From: a virus | IMG/VR virus record: IMGVR_UViG_3300010297_000010 | Coordinates: 1-41,981 of that record | Strand: one strand, 5' to 3' | DNA: 41,981 nucleotides | Part shown: positions 32,105 through 41,490 of the stretch, piece after piece | Numbering within the stretch: position 1 is the first letter of the stretch | Layout of the letters: the number at the start of each line of letters is the position of its first letter | Notes under the pieces: generated by a model | Databases searched by the model: none | What the model was told of the DNA's origin: nothing | The model's input: only the letters and a program-made list of their open reading frames with translations | Program-made: the position numbers and the translations under genes

Positions 32105-35005
32105 CTATTTTTGAGCGAATTGATTATAAAATGCGCTTCTTACAACGTTTGTTCTTCGTTTAACGCCCTTATGGTATGCTGCTAATACTTCTGGTGAACA
32201 TAGCCAATAATACCAACCTTTGCCATTTGATGCAAATTTTCTATCAATACCCACAATATCAACATGCATACCGTCCGGAATTCCCGGCATATATCCGTGT
32301 TTAGATCCTATACCCTGTCCACCGTTAGCAAAGAATTCTTCAACAAATTGAGTAAATCTTGGAGTATCGCGTTTAATACGTTTACCAGTTTCATAGTCAA
32401 AAATTTGTATATCAGCAGCACTTCCCCAGTCGTGGCGCAATGAACCTGTACGCACTCTAACATTTCCTAAGCAACCTCTTCCTTGACTATCTAATCTATG
32501 AGTAGGATCCTTTCTCCATTCTGACTTAGGCATTTGTCCAGCACTTATTATCAAAACCTTTGTATCACATATAGTCGCTGTTTTATCCAACAACTGTAAC
32601 ATTCTAGGCTCTAATGGATACCACCTAGATTTACCGCTTTTTTCTTTTAAGTTTTTAATTTCAGGTTGATATGTTACTCTATCTGTTTCTGTATAACCTT
32701 CTATTTTAGGCGGCACATAAGGCTTATACCCTCTTGCTCTTGCATCAATCGCCAGCATATCTCCACTATCTCCTACTTTGATAGTATCGCCTTCGTCATT
32801 TTGCCATACATCGCCTGTATTGCCTTCTTCGTTAGGAATATCAATGGATGTCATGTCTCCGCCAGATCCAGATACTCGAACACTTGTTTGAGATATTGAT
32901 CCGCTTTGTAAGAATGTATCTGGAGAAATAAATCTATCAGCGGAAACCATTAATCCTGGTGATTCTCTGTCAGTTTGATCCTTTTTAAATCCTAAAGGAT
33001 TAAGATTTTCATGATGTGTCCATGGCTCGTGCTGCGGTGCTCTAGGAACAATCGATGTGTAAGGAACAGGCTGCGAAACTCCTGGTAGTACATACGGTAA
33101 AGTAATTTCAGGTAATGGATTAACTATTGTAGGTAGTGCAACATTAGTTATACTATCACTTGCTGTAATTGCTTTTGCAGCATTAGCAGGAAGTAATGCA
33201 TCTACACCCTCAGTAGCAGCAGTTGCACTTCCTGATAATCCGCTATTTAAGTGTATTTCGCCTGCATCAGCTGCTATAACTCCAGCAGCTTGTATATTAA
33301 CATTTAACCCGGTTGTATGATAAGAACTCTGTCCTGAAACTACATGATATGTAGTTCCAGATTCTTCAAAAATAGATAATTCTGCAAGACTATTAATATT
33401 TGCAGTTTTACTTTGATTAAAGATGTTAGTTTCTGCAATATTATGAATTTCGCCAGTTACAGTTTTGTTAAAAATACTTGTTTCTGCGGTATTGTGTATT
33501 GATCCTGTTGTAGTTTTATTAAGAATATCTGTTCCTGCTGTAAAATTTATAGATTCAACAGCATTTGTTAAGACACTTATACCAGCTCTGTAATTTAAAG
33601 TACCCTCTGCAGTCAGCATATAGTTACCTGCAACATCATTATAAAAATTTGAGCCAGATGATTGATATATTGATTGAGATGCTTTTAAATGTAATGCACC
33701 ATTCATTGCTTCACTATACATATGAGATCCGCTAGTAAAACGAGTGCTTTTTCCTGAATGAGAAAAAATGTCATCGCCTACAGACAAATGACTACTAGTT
33801 CCTACTGTAACTTTGTGTTCTCCTCCTACTAGATGACTTGTATCAAAGGCACTTTCAATTTGTACTCGGCCGCTTTGCTTATTTTGTTCAAAATGTTTAA
33901 AGTCACTCCATCTTGCACTAGCTTTTATATTAACATTTCTGCCGGCTTCCATATTAATATCTCTTTCAGCAGTAATGTTTAAATCAGTATCAGTCATAAT
34001 GCTAACACTATCTTGTGCATGAATATCGATTTTTCCATCACTGGTCATTTCTATCCAAGTTGTGCCTCTAGCATTACCTATGTAAATTAAATCTTCTGAA
34101 TTGTGCATTAAAATTTGATGACCAGTTCTAGTTCTAAATCTCATAAGCTCGTTTTGAGGAATTGTTTCGTCGCCTCCTAATTCTTGTGCTCTTTTGTTAA
34201 CATAAATCGGAGGACCGTCTTCAGCATGAGTTGCTCTGATGAGATTTTCATCTCCGTCGTCCATTACAAAACTAGATCCGCCGAGTCTGTTATACGGGAT
34301 ATCTATTCCGTTTATATCATCTCCATATTTAGCCTTTGGATGATTTTCTCTTTTATCCAAAGGACCTGGAGTGTTCATTCCAAATACCATACTAGGAGCT
34401 TCTCGTCTAGAACTAGAAGTAGTTGTTCCCCTAGCCTCGTCATCTAATAATCCTTGTACTTGTAATACCTCGGTAAAATCTTTGTTATAAGGCTTTTTAA
34501 AAAGTTGAGGATCAACAGCAGTACCGTCTTCTAATTTTTTATTATATTCTCCTACGGGTAATTTTTTATTTTTTAAATCATCTGGTGTGTTTTCTGTATG
34601 TAATGTTGTAGCTGGATTTGCTCCAGGAACCATCATATTCATATTGTTATCTTGTACACATCCTATCCAATAACCGTATGCAGACATTCCTTCAGCAAAT
34701 ATAACTAACACCCGAGATCCTACATCAGGCGGGACAGCCCAGAAGCCATAACTTTTTTGAGTGCTTTCAAAATTATCATTTTCTTTTAGCCCGAAAGCAG
34801 GAGTAGCACCATAAAATGGAGACAAATACTTTGCAATTGTTAATTGGCCAGTTCTTTCTGGTATACCACTTGACGAAGATCTTCTAATAAGTTCTACTTC
34901 TAGTGTGCCTTGATGATAAGGGTCTAAATGACTGACAATAATAGCTTCAAATGGACCACTATTATTAATAACACCATCTTGTAAAGTTGTTCTTTTATAA
35001 CTCAT
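32105..35005 (-). CDS. 5: Baseplate spike gp5 with C-terminal M15-like peptidase
   Basis: This 966-residue protein is the central spike. It opens with a gp5/VgrG-like OB domain (GPFEAIIVSHLDPYHQGTLE; GFWAVPPDVGSRVLVIFAEG). A conserved loop (LGGSSFVMDDGDENL; FRTRTGHQILMHNSEDLIYI) leads to a beta-helix needle from about 310 to 620, with three 17-residue repeats at 492-542. The T4 lysozyme domain is absent between OB fold and needle. Instead the C-terminus (about 790-966) has M15-type zinc peptidase motifs: H858-DWGSAA-D865 and D911-GM-H914-VD. H-x6-D, then D-x2-H, is the spacing of the T5 endolysin L-alanyl-D-glutamate peptidase ligands and catalytic Asp. It probably cuts peptide cross-links as the tube passes the wall. 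ATGA coupling joins it to the 779-aa gene. Confidence 0.85.
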   Translation of the reverse strand: MSYKRTTLQDGVINNSGPFEAIIVSHLDPYHQGTLEVELIRRSSSSGIPERTGQLTIAKYLSPFYGATPAFGLKENDNFESTQKSYGFWAVPPDVGSRVLVIFAEGMSAYGYWIGCVQDNNMNMMVPGANPATTLHTENTPDDLKNKKLPVGEYNKKLEDGTAVDPQLFKKPYNKDFTEVLQVQGLLDDEARGTTTSSSRREAPSMVFGMNTPGPLDKRENHPKAKYGDDINGIDIPYNRLGGSSFVMDDGDENLIRATHAEDGPPIYVNKRAQELGGDETIPQNELMRFRTRTGHQILMHNSEDLIYIGNARGTTWIEMTSDGKIDIHAQDSVSIMTDTDLNITAERDINMEAGRNVNIKASARWSDFKHFEQNKQSGRVQIESAFDTSHLVGGEHKVTVGTSSHLSVGDDIFSHSGKSTRFTSGSHMYSEAMNGALHLKASQSIYQSSGSNFYNDVAGNYMLTAEGTLNYRAGISVLTNAVESINFTAGTDILNKTTTGSIHNTAETSIFNKTVTGEIHNIAETNIFNQSKTANINSLAELSIFEESGTTYHVVSGQSSYHTTGLNVNIQAAGVIAADAGEIHLNSGLSGSATAATEGVDALLPANAAKAITASDSITNVALPTIVNPLPEITLPYVLPGVSQPVPYTSIVPRAPQHEPWTHHENLNPLGFKKDQTDRESPGLMVSADRFISPDTFLQSGSISQTSVRVSGSGGDMTSIDIPNEEGNTGDVWQNDEGDTIKVGDSGDMLAIDARARGYKPYVPPKIEGYTETDRVTYQPEIKNLKEKSGKSRWYPLEPRMLQLLDKTATICDTKVLIISAGQMPKSEWRKDPTHRLDSQGRGCLGNVRVRTGSLRHDWGSAADIQIFDYETGKRIKRDTPRFTQFVEEFFANGGQGIGSKHGYMPGIPDGMHVDIVGIDRKFASNGKGWYYWLCSPEVLAAYHKGVKRRTNVVRSAFYNQFAQK
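33380..33532 (-). repeat. Three tandem 17-residue repeats in the gp5 needle
   Basis: Three consecutive 51-base units encode TDILNKTTTGSIHNTAE, TSIFNKTVTGEIHNIAE and TNIFNQSKTANINSLAE (residues 492-542), followed by a partial fourth (LSIFEESG). They are part of the beta-helix. The DNA copies are degenerate, so this is an old duplication kept by protein structure. Confidence 0.8.
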
Positions 35006-37341
35006 ACTACTACTATTCTTCCTGTACCATCATTAGCAAATTCTTTTTCAGGATCATCATAGAAGACATCACCGTCATATTTGACTTTTATTTTTTCTTC
35101 GTCAGGTGCTTCGCCAATTTCCGCACCATCTTGGTCGTATATCTTTCCGTCTCTTTCACTATATGTATTATTTACAATTTGTAAGATTTCTAGTGAGTCA
35201 GAACTTTCTATTAATTTTTCAAAAGACGCAACTTCATTTTCTTGACTAGAGTTACTTTCGGTAAAAGTTTGCGGTAATGGCTTATCTGAAACTCCTAAAA
35301 GACTATCAGTCTGTACTTCAGCTACTTGAGTAGATTTTATTTCATCTATAGGTAAAAATACAGTTTGCCATATTTCTGCTTTGTTAGAAACATCTTTAAA
35401 TTGATTCATATATTCATAACGTTTATTAGAGTTTGGTTCTGTAAATGGATCAACTCCTGTAGCTTGTATAAATACATTTCTTGTACTTGTTAGATCAACT
35501 ACATTTTGTTTTTCTCCAAAAAACGCAGCTGCCGTTTGGGCCGATGTTATAGCATCGTCTAGTAATTGAGGATTACTTACTATATCTAAATCTATAACTT
35601 TTGATATATGCTCAAAGTTTTGTTTACCTGTAATACCTAAAAATCCTGCAGGAGCAAATGTACTTCCTCCATTGTTTTTTAAAATTTCATCATAAAACTT
35701 TTCAGGTGATGATTTTAAATCATTAAGTTGTGCATCGGAAAAATTTGCTACACTTGGTCCAAATCTATTCCTTATTTCATTATTCGGAACATTTACATAA
35801 GATTTTACATACCCTGTTGTAAGACCTGAAATGTTTTCGCACATACCTACAATATTACATACGCTATTTAAATCATCTATTCCTACTTTACTTAATTGAT
35901 CTTTGATTTGTTTAGCATTTTCTATCTTAGTTTTATCGGTAATTTCTATTGGAATTCCCGAAGGCCCAGCAAATATAGTCTTGTTTACTGAATTTTGAAC
36001 TTTTGGATTATCGCTTTCTATTGCGACTCCGGTCTGCGATGTGCCAGGCGGAGCATAATCAGGAAAGTTTCTTGTACTTGTTTTTCCTAAATGACAAACA
36101 TCTCTTATTTTTTTTCCAGTTCTAAAATCATAACGATCATCTTGTGGATCTATTCTTTCATATGTATAGGCATTTTCTACAAATGGTAACTCAGAAGGTG
36201 TTGAAGGATGAGAATTTATAAATTTACCACCTGTAGTAATTTGTCCGTTACTTACTGCATGTTCAGTAATTCTTTTCTGATTAGAACCTATATTTGGACT
36301 AGCTGTGTTGTTGCTATTTGTTGTTACATCAACTCTTGTGCTTTTTCCTGTGCCTCCTTTTTTGGCATCTTTTATTGATTGTAAAAATTCATCTGGATTG
36401 CCGTGCGCAGAATTATTTAAAACACCAGAGTAATAACTTTCGCCTTTGGCTTTTCCGTTAATTGGTATTGGTAAAGGTATACTAGCAAATTCTTTACATA
36501 GATTTATCATAAAATCAATATCAGTAAATTTGCCTAGTTTCCATTTTTTATAATTCCTAACATTATATAATCTTCCTAAACAAATTACATCCTGTATTTC
36601 TGGTGTAAAAACTGTTAGATCTTTGTCTAGTCCTAGATATTTTATTGTTTCTTCTAAAGGAGATTTTATAAACTGATATCTACCAATTGCACAACTTTCC
36701 GTCTTTCCAGTACGTTTTTTTTGTTCAGAAAGAAGTTCATTTTGAAATTTTTGCACTCCTCTTAAAGTTTTCGATGTAAGTGTAGCATGTTTACTATCGC
36801 TGTAATGTGCATAATAACCATACCTACCAGATTCTCCTTTTGCTATAAGATCTAATATTGCCCTATCAACAGAATCAATAACAAATGCAGTTGTACTAAT
36901 AGGATCTTCTTCTACAGCATCTGGTAATTTACTACTATCTATAATATTTAAAATTTCAGATGTAGAGGCGTCTTTTTTAATTGTAGTAGACAAATTAAAA
37001 GAATTAATTCTAGCAGCATTACTGTCACCTGCAATAATTGCTCCTGGATAAGAATTTTTTATTTCTGCTGCGCTTTCTTTCTTTAACAATTCAGGTTGTT
37101 CTTTTCCGTGATATAAACCGTCTACACTATAAACAGTTGCACCTGCGCTAGTTGCTGCATTTTTAACTAAATCATGTAATTCTGGAAATCCGTATTCTTT
37201 GTCTGGATTTGGTGGTACAATTACTATGTTTGTGTAGCCTTTAGCTTTCGCATTTTTTACTATAGATGTAACATTTTCTGCTGTTTTAGATGTATCATCT
37301 ATATCTGATGTTCCAGCAGCTATTATAATTGTATCTGACAT
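35002..37341 (-). CDS. Baseplate protein with SGNH-like, lambda R-like and GH19-like lytic domains
   Basis: This 779-residue protein sits between the hub-like protein and gp5. Residues 1-130 resemble an SGNH hydrolase with blocks out of order: IIIAAGTSDID (5-15), DGLYHG (74-79), then GDSNAAR (105-111). Residues 160-320 match lambda R-type muramidase (GH104): AILDLIAKGESG with E170 at the place of lambda R E19, AIGRYQFI (218-225), FTPEIQD (245-251) and a final FASIP. Residues 490-615 match phage GH19 endolysins: MCENISGL with candidate catalytic E502, FSDAQLNDLKSSPEKFYDEI, AGFLGITGKQNF, and DLDIVSNPQLLDD before AAAFF. The acidic C-terminus is unassigned. Probably a virion-borne, multi-domain wall lysin. 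It overlaps the upstream gene (TAATG) and gp5 (ATGA). The lambda R match is the strongest; SGNH the weakest. Confidence 0.7.
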   Translation of the reverse strand: MSDTIIIAAGTSDIDDTSKTAENVTSIVKNAKAKGYTNIVIVPPNPDKEYGFPELHDLVKNAATSAGATVYSVDGLYHGKEQPELLKKESAAEIKNSYPGAIIAGDSNAARINSFNLSTTIKKDASTSEILNIIDSSKLPDAVEEDPISTTAFVIDSVDRAILDLIAKGESGRYGYYAHYSDSKHATLTSKTLRGVQKFQNELLSEQKKRTGKTESCAIGRYQFIKSPLEETIKYLGLDKDLTVFTPEIQDVICLGRLYNVRNYKKWKLGKFTDIDFMINLCKEFASIPLPIPINGKAKGESYYSGVLNNSAHGNPDEFLQSIKDAKKGGTGKSTRVDVTTNSNNTASPNIGSNQKRITEHAVSNGQITTGGKFINSHPSTPSELPFVENAYTYERIDPQDDRYDFRTGKKIRDVCHLGKTSTRNFPDYAPPGTSQTGVAIESDNPKVQNSVNKTIFAGPSGIPIEITDKTKIENAKQIKDQLSKVGIDDLNSVCNIVGMCENISGLTTGYVKSYVNVPNNEIRNRFGPSVANFSDAQLNDLKSSPEKFYDEILKNNGGSTFAPAGFLGITGKQNFEHISKVIDLDIVSNPQLLDDAITSAQTAAAFFGEKQNVVDLTSTRNVFIQATGVDPFTEPNSNKRYEYMNQFKDVSNKAEIWQTVFLPIDEIKSTQVAEVQTDSLLGVSDKPLPQTFTESNSSQENEVASFEKLIESSDSLEILQIVNNTYSERDGKIYDQDGAEIGEAPDEEKIKVKYDGDVFYDDPEKEFANDGTGRIVVV

Positions 37342-40300
37342 TAAAATCCACCTCTCATCCGAAAACTTCCATCTCTCTTAAACGCTTCAATTTTACTATT
37401 TGTAAATGCAGTTGATGATTGAGAAAATGTGCCTGTTGGAGTGTTTGTTTGATTCTGTACTCTTTGTAGTTGTAGATTCTGAGTAAATTGTCCATTATTA
37501 AAAGTATGTGTTACTCCCCAGCAATTAAATAGTCCGCTAAAAGGTTTTACAAGTTCTGGCATTCCCATTAGAAATTGTCCATTAAGTTGTGGATAATCTA
37601 AAGGTGTTTTAAAATTAATAACAATGCTTAAAGGATGAAATCTTGTATCAGCTCTACCAGCTATAGTTAAATTTTTTCCTACAACTTTCTGTCTACCATT
37701 TCCTGCATCTCTAGGAATATAATACGGATCTCCCCAAATTGTTAATTCTGCGGTTACCATGTTCAATGGAGAATTTATGATATCTGAATGAAATTTCTCT
37801 GCCCTATTTCTTTTAGCCAACGCCTCAGGATCTGTTGGTTTTTCTGCACCGTTTAAAAATTCTTGCTCATACTTAGTTCCAAGTTGGCTTGTGCCTGTTA
37901 ATTCCCTAAGCTCTCTACTAGTCCTAGTTTCAAGTTTTTGGCTTTGATTCCTATCTACAATTTTTGTGTTATCGCCTGCACTTACACTACCTTTGTCGTA
38001 ATCTGCTAATACTAATTCATAAAATGCATTATTAAAATTTAAACTAAAATCTAAAACATCTTCATTTTTTCCAGAATATATATAATTGTATTCTTTTTCT
38101 GCAGATGATTTTCTTTCGGGTATTCCTGTCGGAGCTTCTTGCGACCCCATAACCGTAGATTCACACACTAAAGAAGGAACAACACAATATACATAGGTCA
38201 TTCTAGGACGTCCTAGCTGTGGATTTATAGCATCTTGGTCCTCGATAAAAACCATTTGATCTATTTTTAGATATCCTTTTAAGCCAGCGGCAGGATTTTT
38301 ATCAATAGCTTCTTGAACATACTTAGTATCTAAGCATACATCTGTAATAATTTGAGAAATTCTAGAATTTTGTTTGTATTGATAACTTATTTCATTTCCG
38401 AATTCTGGTAAAACTTCAAATTTAACTTGTCCTGGACCATCAGTTCTTAATTCAGTGCGCTGCTTTTTATTCATAGTATTTTTACGTCTTGCTACATCGT
38501 CAGCTACTGGACTTGTTCCTATAATATTAATATTTTCAGGTCTACTTCCCCAAATTTTTAAATTCTTAAAATATGTTGTTGACGGAGAATATGTGCGATT
38601 AAAAATAACACCAGTGTCACCAGTGAATTGTATGTCATCTTGCATATTCAATGAAACATTAGATTTTGAATTATTAATTCTATTTTGTTCTTGCTGGTCA
38701 AATAATAAACTTTCTTGTTCTGTTATATTTAGGCCCTTTAATGCATCGTAAATATCTGCAGAATCTTTTGGAAATAATATAAGATATCTATCATAACCTG
38801 CAATTAAATTATTATTTTCAGCATTCTCAAACAAAGCATTTACAGAAGCAGTGACACTTTCTTCTCCAGTGTTTAACACCTCATGTGCAAGTGTACCTTT
38901 TGCTTTTATATCTGTTAATACTATATCTACTGAATCTTCAAAGGCTATTTCAGTAAACGCTACAGCACTGCAAGAATATCTGCTACCTGCTCCGTCGACA
39001 TCAAAATCAATACGTGTAATCATTATAGGAATGTAACTAGGAGGAATTTTACTAGGAATAGCATCTCCATTTACATTATAACCTGTAAATTCAATTTTAA
39101 TGATAAATGGCAATTTATTAAAACTACCGTAGTTTAAATCATTAGCTGTTTCTCTTATTGCTTCTAAAAATTGTCCCATAGAATATGGTTCAATAATATC
39201 AAATGTAATTGCGGTTCCAACTGACACTCCTGTATTAGGATTTGGTGCTACGACTGATTCAATTCCTAAATTATCTATAAAATACTCTAAATGTGCTTTT
39301 TTATCGGCTCGATCTAGTGTCTCTTCAGCTGAAGTCCTTTGTCTAGAATCTAAATTTCCTCCTCCTGATTTACAAATTAAACGTGCTATCTTTCCTTCTT
39401 TAACATATGTGTCAGGAAAATTCAACTGATCAGGTGATAATACACCTAAAGAAATAACGTAATTATATGAACTAAATTCTCTTAAAGGGTTTCCTAATTT
39501 TCTAGATCCATCAGAACCTAGTTTTTCGGGTATCCCTATATTAGTTAATGTATTTGTAAACAGATCAAAGTTAGGAATTAATGTATTATACAAATTTGAC
39601 ATATTTGCTGTAAAATCTGTAGTTGTGTTATCTACATCCGGATTGATCCAATTTTTAGGATTAAATATTTTTACATTCTGAGCATTTGTAAAATTAGTAG
39701 TAACATTACCTAAATTTTTTCCTAAAACATTTCGTATTGCCTCGCCTGCTAACCCTGACAATATATCATTTGGTGAAGATTTACTAAGCTGTGCAGCAGA
39801 ATTCATTAAACTTATGCCAGCACTTATTTTTCCTAACGGAGAATTTGTGTTAGATAATGTTTGAAAAGAATTTATAGCATTTATTAATGGTGTATCAGCA
39901 GATAAACTGTTAAGAACATTTGATAAAGGATTAGTTGCGTTAGACGTAGCAGTAGACATTCCTTGCGATGATACATTAGTAGCATAACCAACACGTTTTG
40001 CAATTTGATCTGCTGTTAAATTTTTAAATTGAGATTTTATAGCAGAGTCAAGGCTAGGTATTTTTTGCTGTAAAGAAGAAATACCAGCTGCAAAAGCAAA
40101 TGATTGTAAGTTAGACTGAATTACACTATTTTGTAATTTAGGATTTATAGTTTTTCTTGCTGCATCAACAAGAGCCTGTACTTCATTTACATTAGGATCT
40201 GTTGCAGTAACAAACGGTGCTACATATTTTGAATTTTCATCTGTAACCTCACCTAAGGAGTAATTTACATTTGAACCTATAGAACTTTTTAATCCATTAC

Positions 40301-40403
40301 TTGCCTTATTTGTACTAGTGCTTTTCGTGACAGTAGATGCTACACTGTTAATCGTTGTAGTTGCAAGTGCATTAATTGCAAAATTTAACAAATTATTTGC
40401 CAT
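37341..40403 (-). CDS. Baseplate hub-like structural protein
   Basis: This 1020-residue protein stands where a hub component is expected, before the lytic protein and gp5. The first 300 residues are rich in Asn, Ser, Thr and Ala with helical stretches and no repeats of fixed length. A structured core starts near FSSYNYVISLGVLSPDQLNF and includes IPIMITRIDFDVDGAGSRYS. The C-terminal 120 residues (RADTRFHPLSIVINFKTPLD; PQLNGQFLMGMPELVKPFSG; CWGVTHTFNNGQFTQNLQL) have the pattern of gp27/gpD-type hub proteins, where a late beta-domain closes around the tube axis. That likeness is by eye, and I do not assign gene 27. It abuts gp53 directly (TAAATG). Other tail-tip structural roles are possible. 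Confidence 0.6.
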   Translation of the reverse strand: MANNLLNFAINALATTTINSVASTVTKSTSTNKASNGLKSSIGSNVNYSLGEVTDENSKYVAPFVTATDPNVNEVQALVDAARKTINPKLQNSVIQSNLQSFAFAAGISSLQQKIPSLDSAIKSQFKNLTADQIAKRVGYATNVSSQGMSTATSNATNPLSNVLNSLSADTPLINAINSFQTLSNTNSPLGKISAGISLMNSAAQLSKSSPNDILSGLAGEAIRNVLGKNLGNVTTNFTNAQNVKIFNPKNWINPDVDNTTTDFTANMSNLYNTLIPNFDLFTNTLTNIGIPEKLGSDGSRKLGNPLREFSSYNYVISLGVLSPDQLNFPDTYVKEGKIARLICKSGGGNLDSRQRTSAEETLDRADKKAHLEYFIDNLGIESVVAPNPNTGVSVGTAITFDIIEPYSMGQFLEAIRETANDLNYGSFNKLPFIIKIEFTGYNVNGDAIPSKIPPSYIPIMITRIDFDVDGAGSRYSCSAVAFTEIAFEDSVDIVLTDIKAKGTLAHEVLNTGEESVTASVNALFENAENNNLIAGYDRYLILFPKDSADIYDALKGLNITEQESLLFDQQEQNRINNSKSNVSLNMQDDIQFTGDTGVIFNRTYSPSTTYFKNLKIWGSRPENINIIGTSPVADDVARRKNTMNKKQRTELRTDGPGQVKFEVLPEFGNEISYQYKQNSRISQIITDVCLDTKYVQEAIDKNPAAGLKGYLKIDQMVFIEDQDAINPQLGRPRMTYVYCVVPSLVCESTVMGSQEAPTGIPERKSSAEKEYNYIYSGKNEDVLDFSLNFNNAFYELVLADYDKGSVSAGDNTKIVDRNQSQKLETRTSRELRELTGTSQLGTKYEQEFLNGAEKPTDPEALAKRNRAEKFHSDIINSPLNMVTAELTIWGDPYYIPRDAGNGRQKVVGKNLTIAGRADTRFHPLSIVINFKTPLDYPQLNGQFLMGMPELVKPFSGLFNCWGVTHTFNNGQFTQNLQLQRVQNQTNTPTGTFSQSSTAFTNSKIEAFKRDGSFRMRGGF

Positions 40404-40697
40404 TTAGGCTCCTAAACTTTGTTGTAAATTTTTTCCTTGCGGCAAATAAATTTTAGTTCCTGCTACAAAGTCAAATATAGGATCTTTTAAAACATCAACA
40501 TTTCGTTGTGCAAAAACCCACCATAAATCTTTAGAACCATATAGATCAAACGCTAATAGATCAGGTCTATATGTGTATACATTTGTAATTTCATATAAAA
40601 TATCATCAGATGAAACAGGTATAGGTCTTGGTTTAAAAATATCTAAATAACCTGCTACATTAATTTCTGTATTTCCATAAAAACTAAGATTAGACAT
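40404..40697 (-). CDS. 53: Baseplate wedge protein gp53
   Basis: This 97-residue protein matches the gp53 wedge family of T4-like phages. The diagnostic block covers the second half: YEITNVYTYRPDLLAFDLYG, SKDLWWVFAQRNVDVLKDPI and FDFVAGTKIYLP. T4 gp53 is about twice as long (196 residues); shorter versions such as this one look like the core domain alone, which also resembles LysM-like folds. In T4, gp53 clamps neighbouring wedges with gp25 and gp6, both of which are encoded nearby. Its ATG overlaps the stop of the upstream gene by one base (TAATG), and the next ATG follows its stop with no gap. Confidence 0.85.
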   Translation of the reverse strand: MSNLSFYGNTEINVAGYLDIFKPRPIPVSSDDILYEITNVYTYRPDLLAFDLYGSKDLWWVFAQRNVDVLKDPIFDFVAGTKIYLPQGKNLQQSLGA

Positions 40698-41464
40698 TAA
40701 ATAAATCCTTCATCACTATCAACAAATCCGCCATTTGCAAAACTTTTTAGATCAAAACCAGCTACTGAGCGTCTTGCATAAATTGGTGCAACTTGGACAG
40801 TAATTGTAGATTGTGCAGGTACGTAGTTTTCACTAGAAGCACCTGATGTTGGTATACTGCATGGAATATAATCTACATCTGCAGATAAATCAGTTGTAAA
40901 ACTAGTAATTAGAACTGGTACATTATTCATTACATATTTTCCGTAGCCATTTAATCTTGATATAGGAGGCGGTCTTCCGTTGCCATCTCTATCACCGTAA
41001 TACATTTTAGTCATTGTTCTTAAAAAATGTATACAAGCAATCCAATATTTTGCATCACTTTCATTCTCTACAAAAAAATCGCCATTAATTGTAATCGTAT
41101 CAACTTGGCTGTTTTGGTATGCATAAAATGGATAATTAGAGTGTGTAGGTGTAATTGTTGAATAATTTGCACTATGTCCTAAAATAATTGTAGGAGTAAA
41201 AGGAAAAATCATTCTGTTGTCTGATCCGGGTTGTGTCAATGGTTCAAGTACAGGACTACCTTGAGAGATCACACTAGGAACTTGCAGGCTTACTCTCCAA
41301 TCCGCTGGTTTATCATCGACTGGCCCTTGCACACGTACAATTTTTTTAGCCGGAGGATTGGCACCTTCTGCTAAGTCGCCTCTTCTTTTTTCAGATGGGT
41401 CAAAATAATTCCGATAAAGCTTTTGCGCTTCTTGGCTTCCTACGGGTCCTTCATTTATACTCAT
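40697..41464 (-). CDS. Tail tube/baseplate junction-like structural protein
   Basis: This 255-residue protein is the first gene of the minus-strand operon. The central segment (YPFYAYQNSQVDTITINGDF, then FVENESDAKYWIACIHFLRT and MTKMYYGDRDGNG) has the strand-helix pattern of tail-tube-like proteins. The C-terminus (ITSFTTDLSADVDYIPCSIP, then STITVQVAPIYAR) fits the closing strands of such a fold. In T4 the baseplate-proximal tube is started by gp48 and gp54; this protein may fill one of those roles, but I do not assign a number. It has an AAGGAAAAA ribosome binding site and a late-type promoter 19-26 bases before the start. A different baseplate role is not excluded. Confidence 0.6.
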   Translation of the reverse strand: MSINEGPVGSQEAQKLYRNYFDPSEKRRGDLAEGANPPAKKIVRVQGPVDDKPADWRVSLQVPSVISQGSPVLEPLTQPGSDNRMIFPFTPTIILGHSANYSTITPTHSNYPFYAYQNSQVDTITINGDFFVENESDAKYWIACIHFLRTMTKMYYGDRDGNGRPPPISRLNGYGKYVMNNVPVLITSFTTDLSADVDYIPCSIPTSGASSENYVPAQSTITVQVAPIYARRSVAGFDLKSFANGGFVDSDEGFI

Positions 41465-41482
41465 AATTTTTCCTTGCTATAC

Positions 41483-41490
41483 TATTTAGT
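41483..41490 (-). promoter_or_regulatory. Late-type promoter element for the baseplate operon
   Basis: ACTAAATA on the minus strand lies about 20 bases before the ATG at 41464 and before its AAGGA ribosome binding site. CTAAATA is a variant of the late octamer seen elsewhere in this window. It abuts the -35 of the divergent plus-strand promoter. Confidence 0.5.
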
